Assembly (NCBI RefSeq): GCF_001953885.1
Contig: NZ_MQUS01000008.1
Location: 223,308-287,307 of the forward strand
Source: Streptomyces sp. IMTB 2501
GTDB lineage: Bacteria; Actinomycetota; Actinomycetes; Streptomycetales; Streptomycetaceae
Direction of reading: 5' to 3'
DNA length: 64,000 nucleotides
Of the stretch, positions 8,035 to 17,251 are shown one piece after another. How positions within the stretch are numbered: position 1 is the stretch's first letter; each line of letters starts with the position of its first letter. A program made the translations under genes and the position numbers. The notes below the pieces were generated by a model. It saw only the letters and a program-made list of their open reading frames with translations, did not search any database and was not told the DNA's origin.

Positions 8035-9825
8035 CTACCGCATCCGCGTGGCCCACTCCTGCACCTTGGCGATCCGCTGCCGCAGCTGCCCCGCCGTGGC
8101 CTCCGCACTCGGCGGCCCCCCGCACACCCGGCGCAGCTCGGTGTGGATCACCCCGTGCGGCTTGCCGCTCTGGTGGACGTACGCGCCGACCATCGTGTTG
8201 AGCTGTTTGCGCAGCTCCATCATCTCCTTGTGGCTGACCACCGGCCGCCGCTCGGCGGGCAGCTCCAGCAGGTCGGCCTCGGTGTCCGGCTTCTTACGGC
8301 TGTGCGCGATCTGCCGGGCCTGCCGCTTCTGCAGCAGCATCTGCACCTGATCGGGCTCCAGCAGCCCGGGAATCCCGAGGTAGTCCTGCTCTTCGTCGCT
8401 CCCGGGATGGGCCTGCATGCCGAACTCGGCGCCGTCGTACAGCACCCGGTCGAAGACGGCGTCGGACTCCAGCGCCTCGAACGGCAGCATGTCCTGCTCG
8501 CCGGTGTCCTCGTCCTGCTGCTTGTTCGCCTCCTCCATCTCCTTCTCGGATTCGGCGTACGGGTCCTCCTCGCCCTCCTTCTTCGGCTTGTCGAGGGCGT
8601 GGTCCCGTTCCTTTTCCATCTCGTTGGCGAAGGTCAGCAGGTCAGGGACGGTCGGCAGGAAGACGGACGCGGTCTCGCCGCGCCGCCGGGACCGCACGAA
8701 CCGCCCGACGGCCTGAGCGAAGAACAGCGGGGTCGAAATGGTGGTGGCATACACCCCCACCGCGAGCCGCGGCACGTCGACGCCCTCGGACACCATCCGC
8801 ACGGCGACCATCCACCGGTCGCCACTGTCGCTGAACTCGTCGATCCTGTTCGAGGCGCCGGCGTCGTCGGACAGCACGAGCGTGGCCTTCGTACCGGTGA
8901 TCTCGCGGATCAGCTTGGCGTAGGCGCGGGCGGAGTCCTGGTCGGAGGCGATGACGAGGGCACCGGCGTCCGGGATGGCCTTGCGGACCTCGGTCAGCCG
9001 CTGATCGGCGGCGCGCAGCACGCTCGGCATCCAGTCGCCGCGCGGGTCGAGCGCCGTACGCCAGGCCTGGCTGATCGCGTCCTTGGTCATCGGCTCGCCG
9101 AGCCGGGCGGCGACCTCGTCACCGGCCTTCGTACGCCAGCGCATGTTGCCGCTGTAGGAGAGGAAGATGACCGGCCGGACGACCCCGTCCGACAAGGCGG
9201 ACCCATATCCGTACGTATAGTCGGCGGCGGACCGCCGGATCCCGGCGTTGTCCTCCTCGTACGTCACGAAGGGGATGGGGTTGGTGTCGGACCGGAACGG
9301 CGTACCGGTGAGCGCGAGCCGGCGCGTGGCGGGCTCGAAGGCCTCCAGACAGGCCTCGCCCCAGGACTTGGAGTCACCGGCGTGATGGATCTCGTCGAGG
9401 ATGACGAGGGTCTTGCGCTGCTCCACCCGGTTCCGGTGGAGCATGGGCCGCACGCCGACACCGGCGTAGGTGACGGCGACCCCGTCGTACTCCCTGCCGA
9501 GCGGCCCCGCGCTGTACTCGGGGTCGAGCTTGATCCCGATCCGGGCCGCCGCCTCCGCCCACTGCTTCTTCAGATGCTCGGTCGGTGCGACCACGGTCAC
9601 CTGCTGCACGACGTGGTGGTGCAGCAGCCAGGAGGCGAGCGTCAGCGCGAAGGTGGTCTTGCCGGCGCCGGGCGTGGCGACGGCCAGGAAGTCACGCGGC
9701 TGCTCCTGGACGTACTTCTCCATCGCCCCCTGCTGCCAGGCGCGCAGCTTACTGGCGGTACCCCAGGGGGCCCGGCCGGGGAAGGCGGGCGAGAGGTGGT
9801 GCGAGTGCGCGGAGGAAGCAGACAT
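8035..9825 (-). CDS. SF2 DEAD/DEAH-box helicase
   Basis: 596 residues. Motif I is ATPGAGKTTFAL, motif II is LDEIHHAG (DEIH), motif III is LTGTPF, and the C-terminal RecA domain has VSEGVDVPRL and QAVGRFVRSRRRGE (motifs V/VI). This is the arrangement of XPB/ResIII-like bacterial helicases conserved across Streptomyces. A Glu/Lys-rich acidic linker (about residues 410-460) follows the helicase core. ATG at 9823-9825 is used; an in-frame GTG at 9886-9888 preceded by GGAG is an alternative and would add 21 residues. It is monocistronic as far as can be seen. Nucleic-acid substrate is unknown. Confidence 0.85.
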   Translation of the reverse strand: MSASSAHSHHLSPAFPGRAPWGTASKLRAWQQGAMEKYVQEQPRDFLAVATPGAGKTTFALTLASWLLHHHVVQQVTVVAPTEHLKKQWAEAAARIGIKLDPEYSAGPLGREYDGVAVTYAGVGVRPMLHRNRVEQRKTLVILDEIHHAGDSKSWGEACLEAFEPATRRLALTGTPFRSDTNPIPFVTYEEDNAGIRRSAADYTYGYGSALSDGVVRPVIFLSYSGNMRWRTKAGDEVAARLGEPMTKDAISQAWRTALDPRGDWMPSVLRAADQRLTEVRKAIPDAGALVIASDQDSARAYAKLIREITGTKATLVLSDDAGASNRIDEFSDSGDRWMVAVRMVSEGVDVPRLAVGVYATTISTPLFFAQAVGRFVRSRRRGETASVFLPTVPDLLTFANEMEKERDHALDKPKKEGEEDPYAESEKEMEEANKQQDEDTGEQDMLPFEALESDAVFDRVLYDGAEFGMQAHPGSDEEQDYLGIPGLLEPDQVQMLLQKRQARQIAHSRKKPDTEADLLELPAERRPVVSHKEMMELRKQLNTMVGAYVHQSGKPHGVIHTELRRVCGGPPSAEATAGQLRQRIAKVQEWATRMR

Positions 9826-10115
9826 AGGGGTGGGCCCGGAGGGCCCTCCGTTGAGGGCGGTGGCGGGCGACGGGCGGGCAGTAGTCACGGTCTCCGTATG
9901 TATGGGCTCGTCTTGTGGGGCGGCTACGTATGACAACCGGGCCACCCTACCGGCGCCCCCCACCGTCCACGGCCGGACGAGCCCGGGTGACCCGCGGGTG
10001 GGACCCACGTCACAGCCTCCACGATCACCACCACGACCCCGGCACCACCAAAGGCCCCCTCCACCCCCTTTCATGAACGCGGTATGGCAGTCCCATTGCA
10101 GCCCCGCACGTCCCC

Positions 10116-10145
10116 TTGAGCCGCCCCGCACCCTCCCCATAGCTT
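10116..10145 (+). promoter_or_regulatory. Probable tRNA-Cys promoter
   Basis: TTGAGC (10116-10121) and TAGCTT (10140-10145) are separated by 18 bases, and the predicted start lies just upstream of the mature tRNA at 10161. The hexamers fit a housekeeping sigma factor reasonably well. Confidence 0.45.
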
Positions 10146-10160
10146 CGTATCCACGAACAC

Positions 10161-10232
10161 GGCCGTGTGCCCGAGTGGTTCAGGGGCTCGCCTGCAAAGC
10201 GAGTTACGTGGGTTCGATTCCCGCCACGGCCT
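10161..10232 (+). tRNA. tRNA-Cys (GCA)
   Basis: The acceptor arms GGCCGTG (10161-10167) and CACGGCC (10225-10231) pair perfectly. The anticodon stem CTCGC/GCGAG encloses the loop CTGCAAA, giving anticodon GCA at 10194-10196. The T-loop sequence GGTTCGATTCC is present. Discriminator is T at 10232; CCA is not encoded. This reads the Cys codons UGC and UGU. Confidence 0.95.
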
Positions 10233-10363
10233 CTACGTCTTGACCAGGCAGAACCAGCGGGGCGGCACCCATGACGGGGCCGTCCCTCTGCTCGCCCGTC
10301 TCCGTTCTCGTCCCACTTCCCGGCCGAACTGACCTGGTGGCGGCGGCGTTAGGGTTACCGCAC

Positions 10364-11344
10364 ATGTGGCCAGGACAGCAGCCGCCCGGGGGCGAGCAGA
10401 ACCCGCAGCACCAGAATCCCTACCAGCAGCCGAACCCGTACCAGCAGACGGGCTATCAGCAGCCGAACCCCTATCAGCAGCCGGGGCAGCCTCAGTGGGG
10501 CGCGCCCCCGCCCCTGGGGGCGCCGCAGCCGCCGAGCGGCGGAGGCAACCGGACCAAGGTCGTCGCGATCGGGGCGGCCACGGCCGTGGTGGTGGCCGCC
10601 GGCGTCAGCGGTTTCCTGATCCTGGGCGGCAACAAGGACGACAACGCCGGTGGCGGCAAGCCCAAGGCGTCGGCCAGTGCGCCGCCGCAGAGCCCGGCGG
10701 CCTCCGCTTCCGGGTCGGACGACTCACGCGGCACCGGGGCCGAGAAGCCGACCGTCCCTGGCTGGAAGGTCACCGTCAACGCCAAGTGGGGCATCGCCTT
10801 CGACGTGCCGGCGGACTGGGAGGTGGAGCCCCCGACCGCCGCCATCGGTTACGCGGACCACAAGACGGGCAAGCCGATCGCCTACATGTCAGGCATAGCG
10901 TATGACAAGCCGAAGTGGTGCACGTCCGACGACGACAAGGACGGCCGGACGGAGGACACGGAACTGGCCGCGACCGGCACCAAGGGCGCGGGCGGTGCCA
11001 AGAACACCGACCAAGTGGCGCTGAACACGGTGGGCTGGTGGGTCTACGCCCCCTATACACAGCCGGACAAGAAGAGCTTCACCGTCGATGAGAAGGCCCA
11101 GCCCTACACGACCACCGCGGGAGTCAAGGGGAGCATCGCCTGGGCCTGGTCGACCAACACGCCCCAGCGGGGCAAGTGCGCCAGCGACGGCAAGGCGCTC
11201 TCGTTCGGCTTCAAGAACTCGGCCGGTGACTTCGTGTCGTGGATCTTCTACGGCGCCAAGGGCGTCCACGACGAGGTGCCCAAGGCGACCGTCATGAAGA
11301 TCCTCAGCACGGTCCGTCTGCACGGCACGCCGACGCAGTCCTGA
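10364..11344 (+). CDS. Membrane-anchored extracytoplasmic protein with Pro/Gln-rich N-terminus
   Basis: 326 residues. The N-terminus (1-58) is a cytoplasmic low-complexity tail with repeated NPYQQ units. One transmembrane helix follows (about 64-85, VVAIGAATAVVVAAGVSGFLIL), then a Ser/Ala/Gly linker and an exported domain of about 200 residues. Two or three Cys in the exported part (around KWCTSDDD and RGKCASDGK) could form a disulfide. I do not recognise the domain; many Streptomyces genomes have proteins of this layout. Start ATG 10364 is chosen because the Pro/Gln tail begins there. It follows tRNA-Cys and converges closely (12 bp) with the SUKH-4 gene. Confidence 0.75.
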   Translation: MWPGQQPPGGEQNPQHQNPYQQPNPYQQTGYQQPNPYQQPGQPQWGAPPPLGAPQPPSGGGNRTKVVAIGAATAVVVAAGVSGFLILGGNKDDNAGGGKPKASASAPPQSPAASASGSDDSRGTGAEKPTVPGWKVTVNAKWGIAFDVPADWEVEPPTAAIGYADHKTGKPIAYMSGIAYDKPKWCTSDDDKDGRTEDTELAATGTKGAGGAKNTDQVALNTVGWWVYAPYTQPDKKSFTVDEKAQPYTTTAGVKGSIAWAWSTNTPQRGKCASDGKALSFGFKNSAGDFVSWIFYGAKGVHDEVPKATVMKILSTVRLHGTPTQS

Positions 11345-11356
11345 ACCGGTTCGTGC

Positions 11357-12517
11357 TCAGAGTGCCCCACCCGACTTGTCCTGGAACTGTTCCGTCCAGT
11401 AGTGCCAGTCCGTGGTCGGGAGGGTGGCTGTGGGGTCGAGGGTGGTCAGGGTGTGGAGCATGGCGGCGGCCAGCTGGTCGTAGGCGCGGGTCGTCAGTTC
11501 GGCTGCGAGGTGGCCGTCGATCGTGCGCTCGTGGTGGAGGAGCCAGAGTGTGAAGGCGAGGGTGGAGACGTCGGTGTTGAGGGGGTGGAGCGTCGCCCCC
11601 GGCTCGCTGAAGGTCAGGACCGAGCCCGTTCTCCCGTCGACCACCAGGCTGTTGTCCCCGACCAGGCGTCCCAGGCGGATCAAGTGGTCTGCGTGGGCCG
11701 GGAGTTCGTCCGGAGGGTGATCGCCGGCGCAGTCCTCGGTGGCGTACTCCCGGAGCGTCGGCAGCGGGACGTCCGTGTCGGCGTGGAAGAGGACCGCCTC
11801 CTCCGGCAGCCCGGTCTCGCGCAGGAAGCGCCGGGTCGGCTCGTGCGTGAGCGTCGCGGGGAAGTCGACCTCCTCGAAGCGGGCCACCCGGCCGTGCCCG
11901 AACTGCTGGTCGAGCAGGCGGGCCGGGACGTCCAGGGTCAGCCCGGACGCCGTGCCGGGGCCCGCGACGAGAGCCAGCGGGCGGATCAGGGCCGCCGCCT
12001 TCCAGTACGGCGGGACCTTTCCGTCCGTGCCCTCCTCGAAGAGGGAGAGCAGCCGGCGGGTGGCCTCGGTCACCGTCCTGGGGCCGTACCGGCCCGCGAG
12101 GGAGGCGAAACGGCCGCGCAGGCCCGCCAGTTCCTCGGTGACCGCGGCGAAGCGCAGGAGGGTGTCCAGGGAAGGGGCGAAGGGGCGGGCGCCGGACGGG
12201 TCGAAGAGGTAGGCCGTCGTCAGCTCGCCGGTGCCGCCGTCGAGCAGGATGGACTCGCGCGCCATGCCCGCCGGGTTGAGCAGTTCGCCTATCACCAGCC
12301 GGTCCCGCAGCTCGTCCGCCACGCGGAACGGGCCGTCCGCGGCGTCGGCGAGCGTGCGCAGGCCATGCCTGCGGAGCGGGGAGAAGGTCAGCAGGTCGGT
12401 GGCCGCGGGCAGGCCGGAGCCGCTGAGCAGGCCGCGCGTCGGCGCGTGCGTGACATAGCGGTCCAGCTCGGCCTCGGTCAGCGTGATCGCCGTGACCCCG
12501 GCGTCGGTCGTGCTCAT
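11357..12517 (-). CDS. Tandem SUKH-4 domain protein (immunity-like)
   Basis: 386 residues made of two related halves. The first (about 8-170) includes the LNPAGMARESILLDGGTGELTT region; the second (about 195-360) includes RRFLRETGLPEEAVLF and DNSLVVDGRTGSVLTFS followed by LNTDVSTLAFTLWLL. Both look like SUKH-4 folds, a group that supplies immunity proteins against contact-dependent or secreted nuclease toxins and also general binding modules. No toxin gene sits beside it, so it is an orphan here. The start codon ATG has GGGGGAG immediately upstream. The domain call is from pattern recall and is moderately secure; function is unknown. Confidence 0.65.
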   Translation of the reverse strand: MSTTDAGVTAITLTEAELDRYVTHAPTRGLLSGSGLPAATDLLTFSPLRRHGLRTLADAADGPFRVADELRDRLVIGELLNPAGMARESILLDGGTGELTTAYLFDPSGARPFAPSLDTLLRFAAVTEELAGLRGRFASLAGRYGPRTVTEATRRLLSLFEEGTDGKVPPYWKAAALIRPLALVAGPGTASGLTLDVPARLLDQQFGHGRVARFEEVDFPATLTHEPTRRFLRETGLPEEAVLFHADTDVPLPTLREYATEDCAGDHPPDELPAHADHLIRLGRLVGDNSLVVDGRTGSVLTFSEPGATLHPLNTDVSTLAFTLWLLHHERTIDGHLAAELTTRAYDQLAAAMLHTLTTLDPTATLPTTDWHYWTEQFQDKSGGAL

Positions 12518-12857
12518 CGCTCCCCCGCGATCTTCCCCGTCGGTGCACACGTGAGTCCGTCCACGTGTGAGTCCGTGAGTGCCACTGCCCCCACTGCTCA
12601 GGACACTACGCCGCCCCACTGACAACGGTCCTCATCGGCAAAGACGCCCGGCGGGGCGGGGCCGTTGCGCGGCCTCGGGAATCACCCGTGCCCTCGCCCC
12701 CGGCCGCACCCTCCCGGACTCACGTGAAGTGGATGCCGCCCGGCACCACGGCCTGGCGCCGCTCCGATGAACAGCGGGATGCGCAGGCCCAACTCTCCCA
12801 CGCGGGGCGGTTGTTCCTAGCGCCACTCCTCGGGCGTGTCGGGCGTGTCGAAGGTGC
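12518..12857. other. Intergenic gap, no gene seen
   Basis: 340 bases between the SUKH-4 start and the end of the molybdenum hydroxylase operon. Short open frames on both strands lack credible starts and composition. I found no strong terminator hairpin. It must contain the SUKH-4 promoter. Confidence 0.5.
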
Positions 12858-15167
12858 TCACTGGGGCGTGACCACCGCTGCCTGCGGGCGGATCGGGAGC
12901 CGGTTGACCGGGCGGCCGGTGGCCGCGCGGACCGCGGAGGCGACCGCGGCCGGTGCCGTCACGACCGGGACCGCGCTGACGGACTTGGCGCCGAAGGGGG
13001 CGACGACGTCCCGCTCCTCGACCAGTTTGACGATCCGGATGTCCGGGGCGTCAAGCGCGGTCGGCAGGGCGTAACCGGTCAGGTCGGGGTGACGGATCAG
13101 GCCGCGGGGCGTCCGGAGGTTCTCCGTCAGGGCGATGCCGATGCCCTGGGTCACGCCCGCCTCGATCCGCGCGGCCAGCTGGGTCGGGTTGAGGATCCGG
13201 CCCACGTCCTGGGCGACCGCCAGCTCCACCACGCGGACCGAGCCCAGCTCGATGTCGACGTCCACCACCGCGCGGATCGCGCAGAAGGCCAGGCCCACGA
13301 AGGCGTCGCCCTGCCCGGAGCCGTTCAGCGGCTCGGTCGGGTGCGGACGGCACTGCGCGGTTGCCCACAGCTCCTTGCCGTCCATCGCCTCGGTGACGGT
13401 GGTCGACAGCACACCGTCGTACGAGGTGATCTTGCCGTCGGTGATCTGCAGCAACTCGGTGGACATGCCGAACTTGTGCGCGAGGGGCTGCAGAAGCTGG
13501 GTGCGGACCATCTTCGCCGCGCGCTCCACCGCGCCGCCCGACACCCAGGTGTGCCGGCCCCGGCAGCCCGCGCCGGCCGGCGGCTGGTCGGTGTCGACCG
13601 GCGCCACATGGACTTCCTCGATGCCGAGGGTCTCCTGGACGATCTGCCGGGCGAGGGTGGTGAAGCCCTGGCCGGTCTCGACGGCCGCGCACAGCACGGT
13701 GGCGACCCCGTCGTGGACCTTGACCGTCGCCGTGGACACCTCGTCGGCGCCCTCCGCGCCGAGCATGTGCACCATGCCGAGGCCGTAGCCGACGCCCCGG
13801 CGCACCGCGCCCGGTTCGCCCGCGCCCTCGGGCCCGCCGGGCAGCAGCCACTCCTCCTCGGGGGTGTCCTTGGGCAGGGCGGGAAGCGGGAAGTCCCGTA
13901 CCGCCTGCAGGAGTTCGGCGACCGGGGCGGGGCATGTCACCGTCTGGCCGATGGGCAGGACGTCGCCGGTCGCCAGGACGTTGCGCAGGCGCAGTTCGGC
14001 CGGGTCCAGGCCCAGCTTCTTGGCCAGCTTGTCCATCTGCGCCTCGTAGGCGGCGCACACCTGCATCGCGCCCTCGCCGCGCACATGGCCGGAGGGCGGG
14101 TTGTTGGTGCGTACGGCCCAGCCCTCGATGAAGGCGTTCGGGACGACGTACGGGCCGCACGCGAAGGAGACCGCGGCGGCCAGGGATTCGGCGGAGGTGT
14201 CCGCGTACGCGCCCGCGTCCAGCAGGACCTGCGCCTCCACCTTCACCAACTTGCCCTCGGCGTCCGCGTGGTGGCGGTAGCGCAGCAGGGTGGGATGGCG
14301 GTGGGCGTGACCGAGGAAGGACTCCTCGCGGGTCGCCGTGAGCTTCACCGGGCAGCCGGTCTTCAGCGCGAGCAGGCCGAGCGGGAGCTGGAAGCCCTGG
14401 TCCTCGCGGTCGGCGGTGGCGCCCGGCACCCCGGTGACGACGATCTTCACCCGATCCGGGGACAGGCCGTAGCAGGCCGCGGCCGAGTTGCGATCGCTGT
14501 GCGGGTCGGTGGAGGCCAGGTACAGCTCGACGCCGCCGTCGGGACGGGGCACGGCGAGACCTGCCTCGGCACCGATCGGGGCCGGGTCCTGGCGCCCTAT
14601 CCGGTACAGGCCCTCGACGACGACCTCGCCGGCCGCCTCCGGATCGCCGTGGTGCAACGGGATGTGCCGGATCAGATTGCCGTCCGGGTGCAGGGGTTCC
14701 GCCTCGAAGGCCTGCTCCGGGTCGGTGACGGGATCGAGTACTTCGTACTCGACGATGACGGCGGCGGCGGCCATCCGCGCGGTGTCCGGGTGGTCGGCGG
14801 CGACGGCGGCGATGGGCTCGCCGTGGTGGCGTACGACCTCGGAGGCGAACACCGGCCGGTCGGGGGTGCCCCGGCCGTGGCGCGGGGTGCCGGGCACGTC
14901 CTCGTGCGTGACGACCGCGCGTACGCCGGGCATCTCGCGCGCGTGGCTGGTGTCGACGGACACGATGCGCGCGTGCGCGTGCGGGGAGCGCAGCACGGCC
15001 GCCCACAGCAGGCCCTCGGCCCACAGGTCGGCCGCGTACGGGAAGGTGCCCTCGGTCTTGGCGCGGGCATCGGCGTGCGGCAGGGAGGCACCGAGGCCGT
15101 GCGGCAACGACTCTGCCTCGGCAGCGGGTTCCGCGGCAGTGGTCGCCGTGGCGGCTTCGTTGCTCAC
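12858..15167 (-). CDS. Molybdenum hydroxylase, molybdopterin-binding large subunit (xanthine dehydrogenase / aldehyde oxidase family)
   Basis: 769 residues, the usual size for the Mo subunit. It shows the small hammerhead domain (GASLPHADARAKTEG) and the TADREDQGFQLPLGLLALKTG region, a variant Arg loop GHVRGEGAMQVCAAYEAQ, and the cofactor motif ETGQGFTTLARQI. At the C-terminus the usual GxGE catalytic glutamate motif reads GAKSVSAVP, so Ala732 appears to stand where the base Glu is expected. Start GTG 15165-15167 has GGAGG six bases upstream and overlaps the 2Fe-2S subunit stop (GTGA). It is the last gene of a FAD/2Fe-2S/Mo operon. It probably hydroxylates a heterocycle or aldehyde, if active. 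Confidence 0.85.
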   Translation of the reverse strand: MSNEAATATTAAEPAAEAESLPHGLGASLPHADARAKTEGTFPYAADLWAEGLLWAAVLRSPHAHARIVSVDTSHAREMPGVRAVVTHEDVPGTPRHGRGTPDRPVFASEVVRHHGEPIAAVAADHPDTARMAAAAVIVEYEVLDPVTDPEQAFEAEPLHPDGNLIRHIPLHHGDPEAAGEVVVEGLYRIGRQDPAPIGAEAGLAVPRPDGGVELYLASTDPHSDRNSAAACYGLSPDRVKIVVTGVPGATADREDQGFQLPLGLLALKTGCPVKLTATREESFLGHAHRHPTLLRYRHHADAEGKLVKVEAQVLLDAGAYADTSAESLAAAVSFACGPYVVPNAFIEGWAVRTNNPPSGHVRGEGAMQVCAAYEAQMDKLAKKLGLDPAELRLRNVLATGDVLPIGQTVTCPAPVAELLQAVRDFPLPALPKDTPEEEWLLPGGPEGAGEPGAVRRGVGYGLGMVHMLGAEGADEVSTATVKVHDGVATVLCAAVETGQGFTTLARQIVQETLGIEEVHVAPVDTDQPPAGAGCRGRHTWVSGGAVERAAKMVRTQLLQPLAHKFGMSTELLQITDGKITSYDGVLSTTVTEAMDGKELWATAQCRPHPTEPLNGSGQGDAFVGLAFCAIRAVVDVDIELGSVRVVELAVAQDVGRILNPTQLAARIEAGVTQGIGIALTENLRTPRGLIRHPDLTGYALPTALDAPDIRIVKLVEERDVVAPFGAKSVSAVPVVTAPAAVASAVRAATGRPVNRLPIRPQAAVVTPQ

Positions 15168-17251
15168 GCCTGGCCTCCGTCCTGGCCGTAGTGCGGGTCG
15201 TGCGGGTCGTGCGGGCCCGGTGTGCCGTGCGGCGGCGTGCCGTACGGGTCGGGCGCGCCGTACGGGTCCGGTGCGTCGCCGTAGGCGGCCGCGGCGGCCG
15301 GCGGCGTGTCGAACGCGCCCGGCGCCTCGAACGCCGACGGGTTGACGCCACCGGAGCCGGGACCCGCCTGGTGAGGGATACGTACCTCGTCCGCGTCCGT
15401 CTCGGCGTCGCCGGCGGCGGCGTGGGACGACGCCTCGCGTTCGGCGACGACCTCCTTGACAGCGTCGAGCACGCCCCGGTAGCCGGAGCAGCGGCACAGG
15501 TTGCCGCACAGCGCCTGCCGGGTCTCCAGCTCGGTCGGAGCCGGGTTGCCCTCCAGCAGGTCGTGCACGGTCATCGCCATGCCCGGCACGCAGAAACCGC
15601 ACTGCACGGCACCGCACCGGGCGAGCGCGCGCTGCACGTCGGAGGGCTGTCCGTCGGCGGCCAGGCCCTCGACCGTACGCACCTCGCAGCCGGCCGCGGT
15701 GACCGCCGGGGCCAGGCAGGAGGCCACCAGACGGCCGTCGACCTGGACGTTGCAGGCGCCGCACTCGCCCTGCGAGCAGCCGTCCTTGGCGCCCGCCAGA
15801 CCGAGCCGCTCACGCAGGACGTACAGCAGCGACTCGCCGATCCAGGCGTCGGTGACGGGCCGGTCGACGCCGTTGACGCGCAGGACGTACGACGCGAGCG
15901 GGTGGTCGTCGTGCGGCGGGGGCGCGGGGTGCTCCTCGGCGGCCGCCTCCGGGCGGGGCGCGGTGTCCTCGCCGGTGGTTTCGGTGCCGCTCCCGGGCGT
16001 GTCGCCCTCCCCCGGTGCCTCAACGGCCCGAGAACCACGCCCATCCGGTGCCGGATCCGGTACGGCTGTCCCGTGCGCGTCGGCGGTGTGCTCCGGTACG
16101 GCTGCTGCGGCCGGGGGCCGGGGTGCCGCCGGGGCGGCGGTCACTGCGGCGCCGGGCGCGTCAGCCGTGGCGGGCGTTGTCGCGGCCTGCGGAGCCTCGG
16201 AGGTTCCTGCGGGGCCGCCGTGGCCCGCCGGGCCGTCAGCGGGGCGCCCAGAGGCCTTCGCGGGGCCGTGGTCGTCCACGTCCGGCATCGCGGCCGGCTC
16301 GGCATCCGGTTCCGCCGACCCGGTGAACTCGCCTGGGTGACCGGCCTCGACGTGCGCCTGCGCGGCGTCGACGCGCCCGGCGTCCGGCTGCCCGGCCTCT
16401 TCGTGCCCGGTCTCCTCGTGAGGGGCCGGGGCTTGCCCGTACCGCTCGTCCGGGGCGTACTGACCGTCGGGCGCGAACTGCCCATCCGGCACGTACTGCT
16501 CATCGGGTGCATACCGCTCACCCGACGCGAACTGCTCGTCGCGCACATACCGCTCGTCCCGCGCATATCCCTGCGCCCCCGCACCATCCGGCGCCGGGAC
16601 CGGCGCGGCCGAACCGCCCGCCGGGTGCGCGTCCGTGTGGTCCGGCAGGCCGGGGTGACCGGGGTCCGCGGGGCGGTCCCAGGCGCGGCCCGCCTCCTCC
16701 GTCGCCCAGGGGGCGGGCGCGCCGCCGGGCAGCGTGGCCGGCGGGGTGCCGCCCCACTGTTCGACCAGGGAGGACGTGGTGAACTCGCCCGATTCGTCCG
16801 GAAGGTCACCGCCGGCGACCGGGATGGACCACTGCCCGGTGACGTCGCGTCCCGGCGCGGCCCCGGTGACGTCGCGTCCCGGCGCGGCCGGGGCTGCCGC
16901 GGGTTCCTCGAAGGTCCACTGCTGGGTCGCGCCGGGCCGGTAGGTGAACCGGTCGTCCGCGGCCGGCGCCTGGGGCGTGGCGTTCGGGTCGGGCCACTGG
17001 ACGCCGCTCGCGGGCGCGGTCCAGGTGCCGGGCGCGGCGGGATCGTCGGCACCGGGGGCGGCCGTTATCCGCGGCGGCACATAGCCGTGTCCGGGCGCGG
17101 CCAGCGGGCTGTCGCCGGACAGCAGGGCGTCGATGCCGCCCTCGGGGAGCTTGACGAAGGCGGTGGCGCCGTCGTCGTAGTCGCCCTGGGGCAGCGGGTC
17201 CCAGCGTCCGCCGCCCTGGGGCGTGCCCTGTCCGTGCTGGTCGTCGGTCAC
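15164..17251 (-). CDS. Molybdenum hydroxylase 2Fe-2S subunit with long disordered N-terminal extension
   Basis: 695 residues, against about 160-200 for ordinary 2Fe-2S subunits. The catalytic module is at about 452-609: a plant-type ferredoxin cluster with Cys492, 497, 500 and 512 (CSQGECGACN then C), and the helical cluster with Cys551, 554, 586 and 588 (CGFCVPGM and CRCSGY). It passes electrons from the Mo site to FAD. Residues 1-450 are Pro/Ala/Gly/acidic low complexity, with seven hexapeptide repeats at 229-270. An 86-residue Pro/Gly/His-rich tail also follows the domain. GTG 17251 is supported by GGGAGGG seven bases upstream and by the GTGA overlap with the FAD-subunit stop, so the extension is probably translated. 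Confidence 0.85.
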   Translation of the reverse strand: MTDDQHGQGTPQGGGRWDPLPQGDYDDGATAFVKLPEGGIDALLSGDSPLAAPGHGYVPPRITAAPGADDPAAPGTWTAPASGVQWPDPNATPQAPAADDRFTYRPGATQQWTFEEPAAAPAAPGRDVTGAAPGRDVTGQWSIPVAGGDLPDESGEFTTSSLVEQWGGTPPATLPGGAPAPWATEEAGRAWDRPADPGHPGLPDHTDAHPAGGSAAPVPAPDGAGAQGYARDERYVRDEQFASGERYAPDEQYVPDGQFAPDGQYAPDERYGQAPAPHEETGHEEAGQPDAGRVDAAQAHVEAGHPGEFTGSAEPDAEPAAMPDVDDHGPAKASGRPADGPAGHGGPAGTSEAPQAATTPATADAPGAAVTAAPAAPRPPAAAAVPEHTADAHGTAVPDPAPDGRGSRAVEAPGEGDTPGSGTETTGEDTAPRPEAAAEEHPAPPPHDDHPLASYVLRVNGVDRPVTDAWIGESLLYVLRERLGLAGAKDGCSQGECGACNVQVDGRLVASCLAPAVTAAGCEVRTVEGLAADGQPSDVQRALARCGAVQCGFCVPGMAMTVHDLLEGNPAPTELETRQALCGNLCRCSGYRGVLDAVKEVVAEREASSHAAAGDAETDADEVRIPHQAGPGSGGVNPSAFEAPGAFDTPPAAAAAYGDAPDPYGAPDPYGTPPHGTPGPHDPHDPHYGQDGGQA
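16442..16567 (-). repeat. Hexapeptide-coding repeat in the 2Fe-2S subunit
   Basis: Seven consecutive 18-bp units encode a hexapeptide of consensus [YF][AV][RPS][DG][EG][RQ]: YARDER, YVRDEQ, FASGER, YAPDEQ, YVPDGQ, FAPDGQ, YAPDER. The repeat lies at residues 229-270 of the long N-terminal extension. Confidence 0.85.

Noticed and set aside
12632..12826. Small minus-strand ORF in the gap after the SUKH-4 gene
   Set aside because: Arg/Pro/Ala-rich composition, no ribosome site and no recognisable domain.
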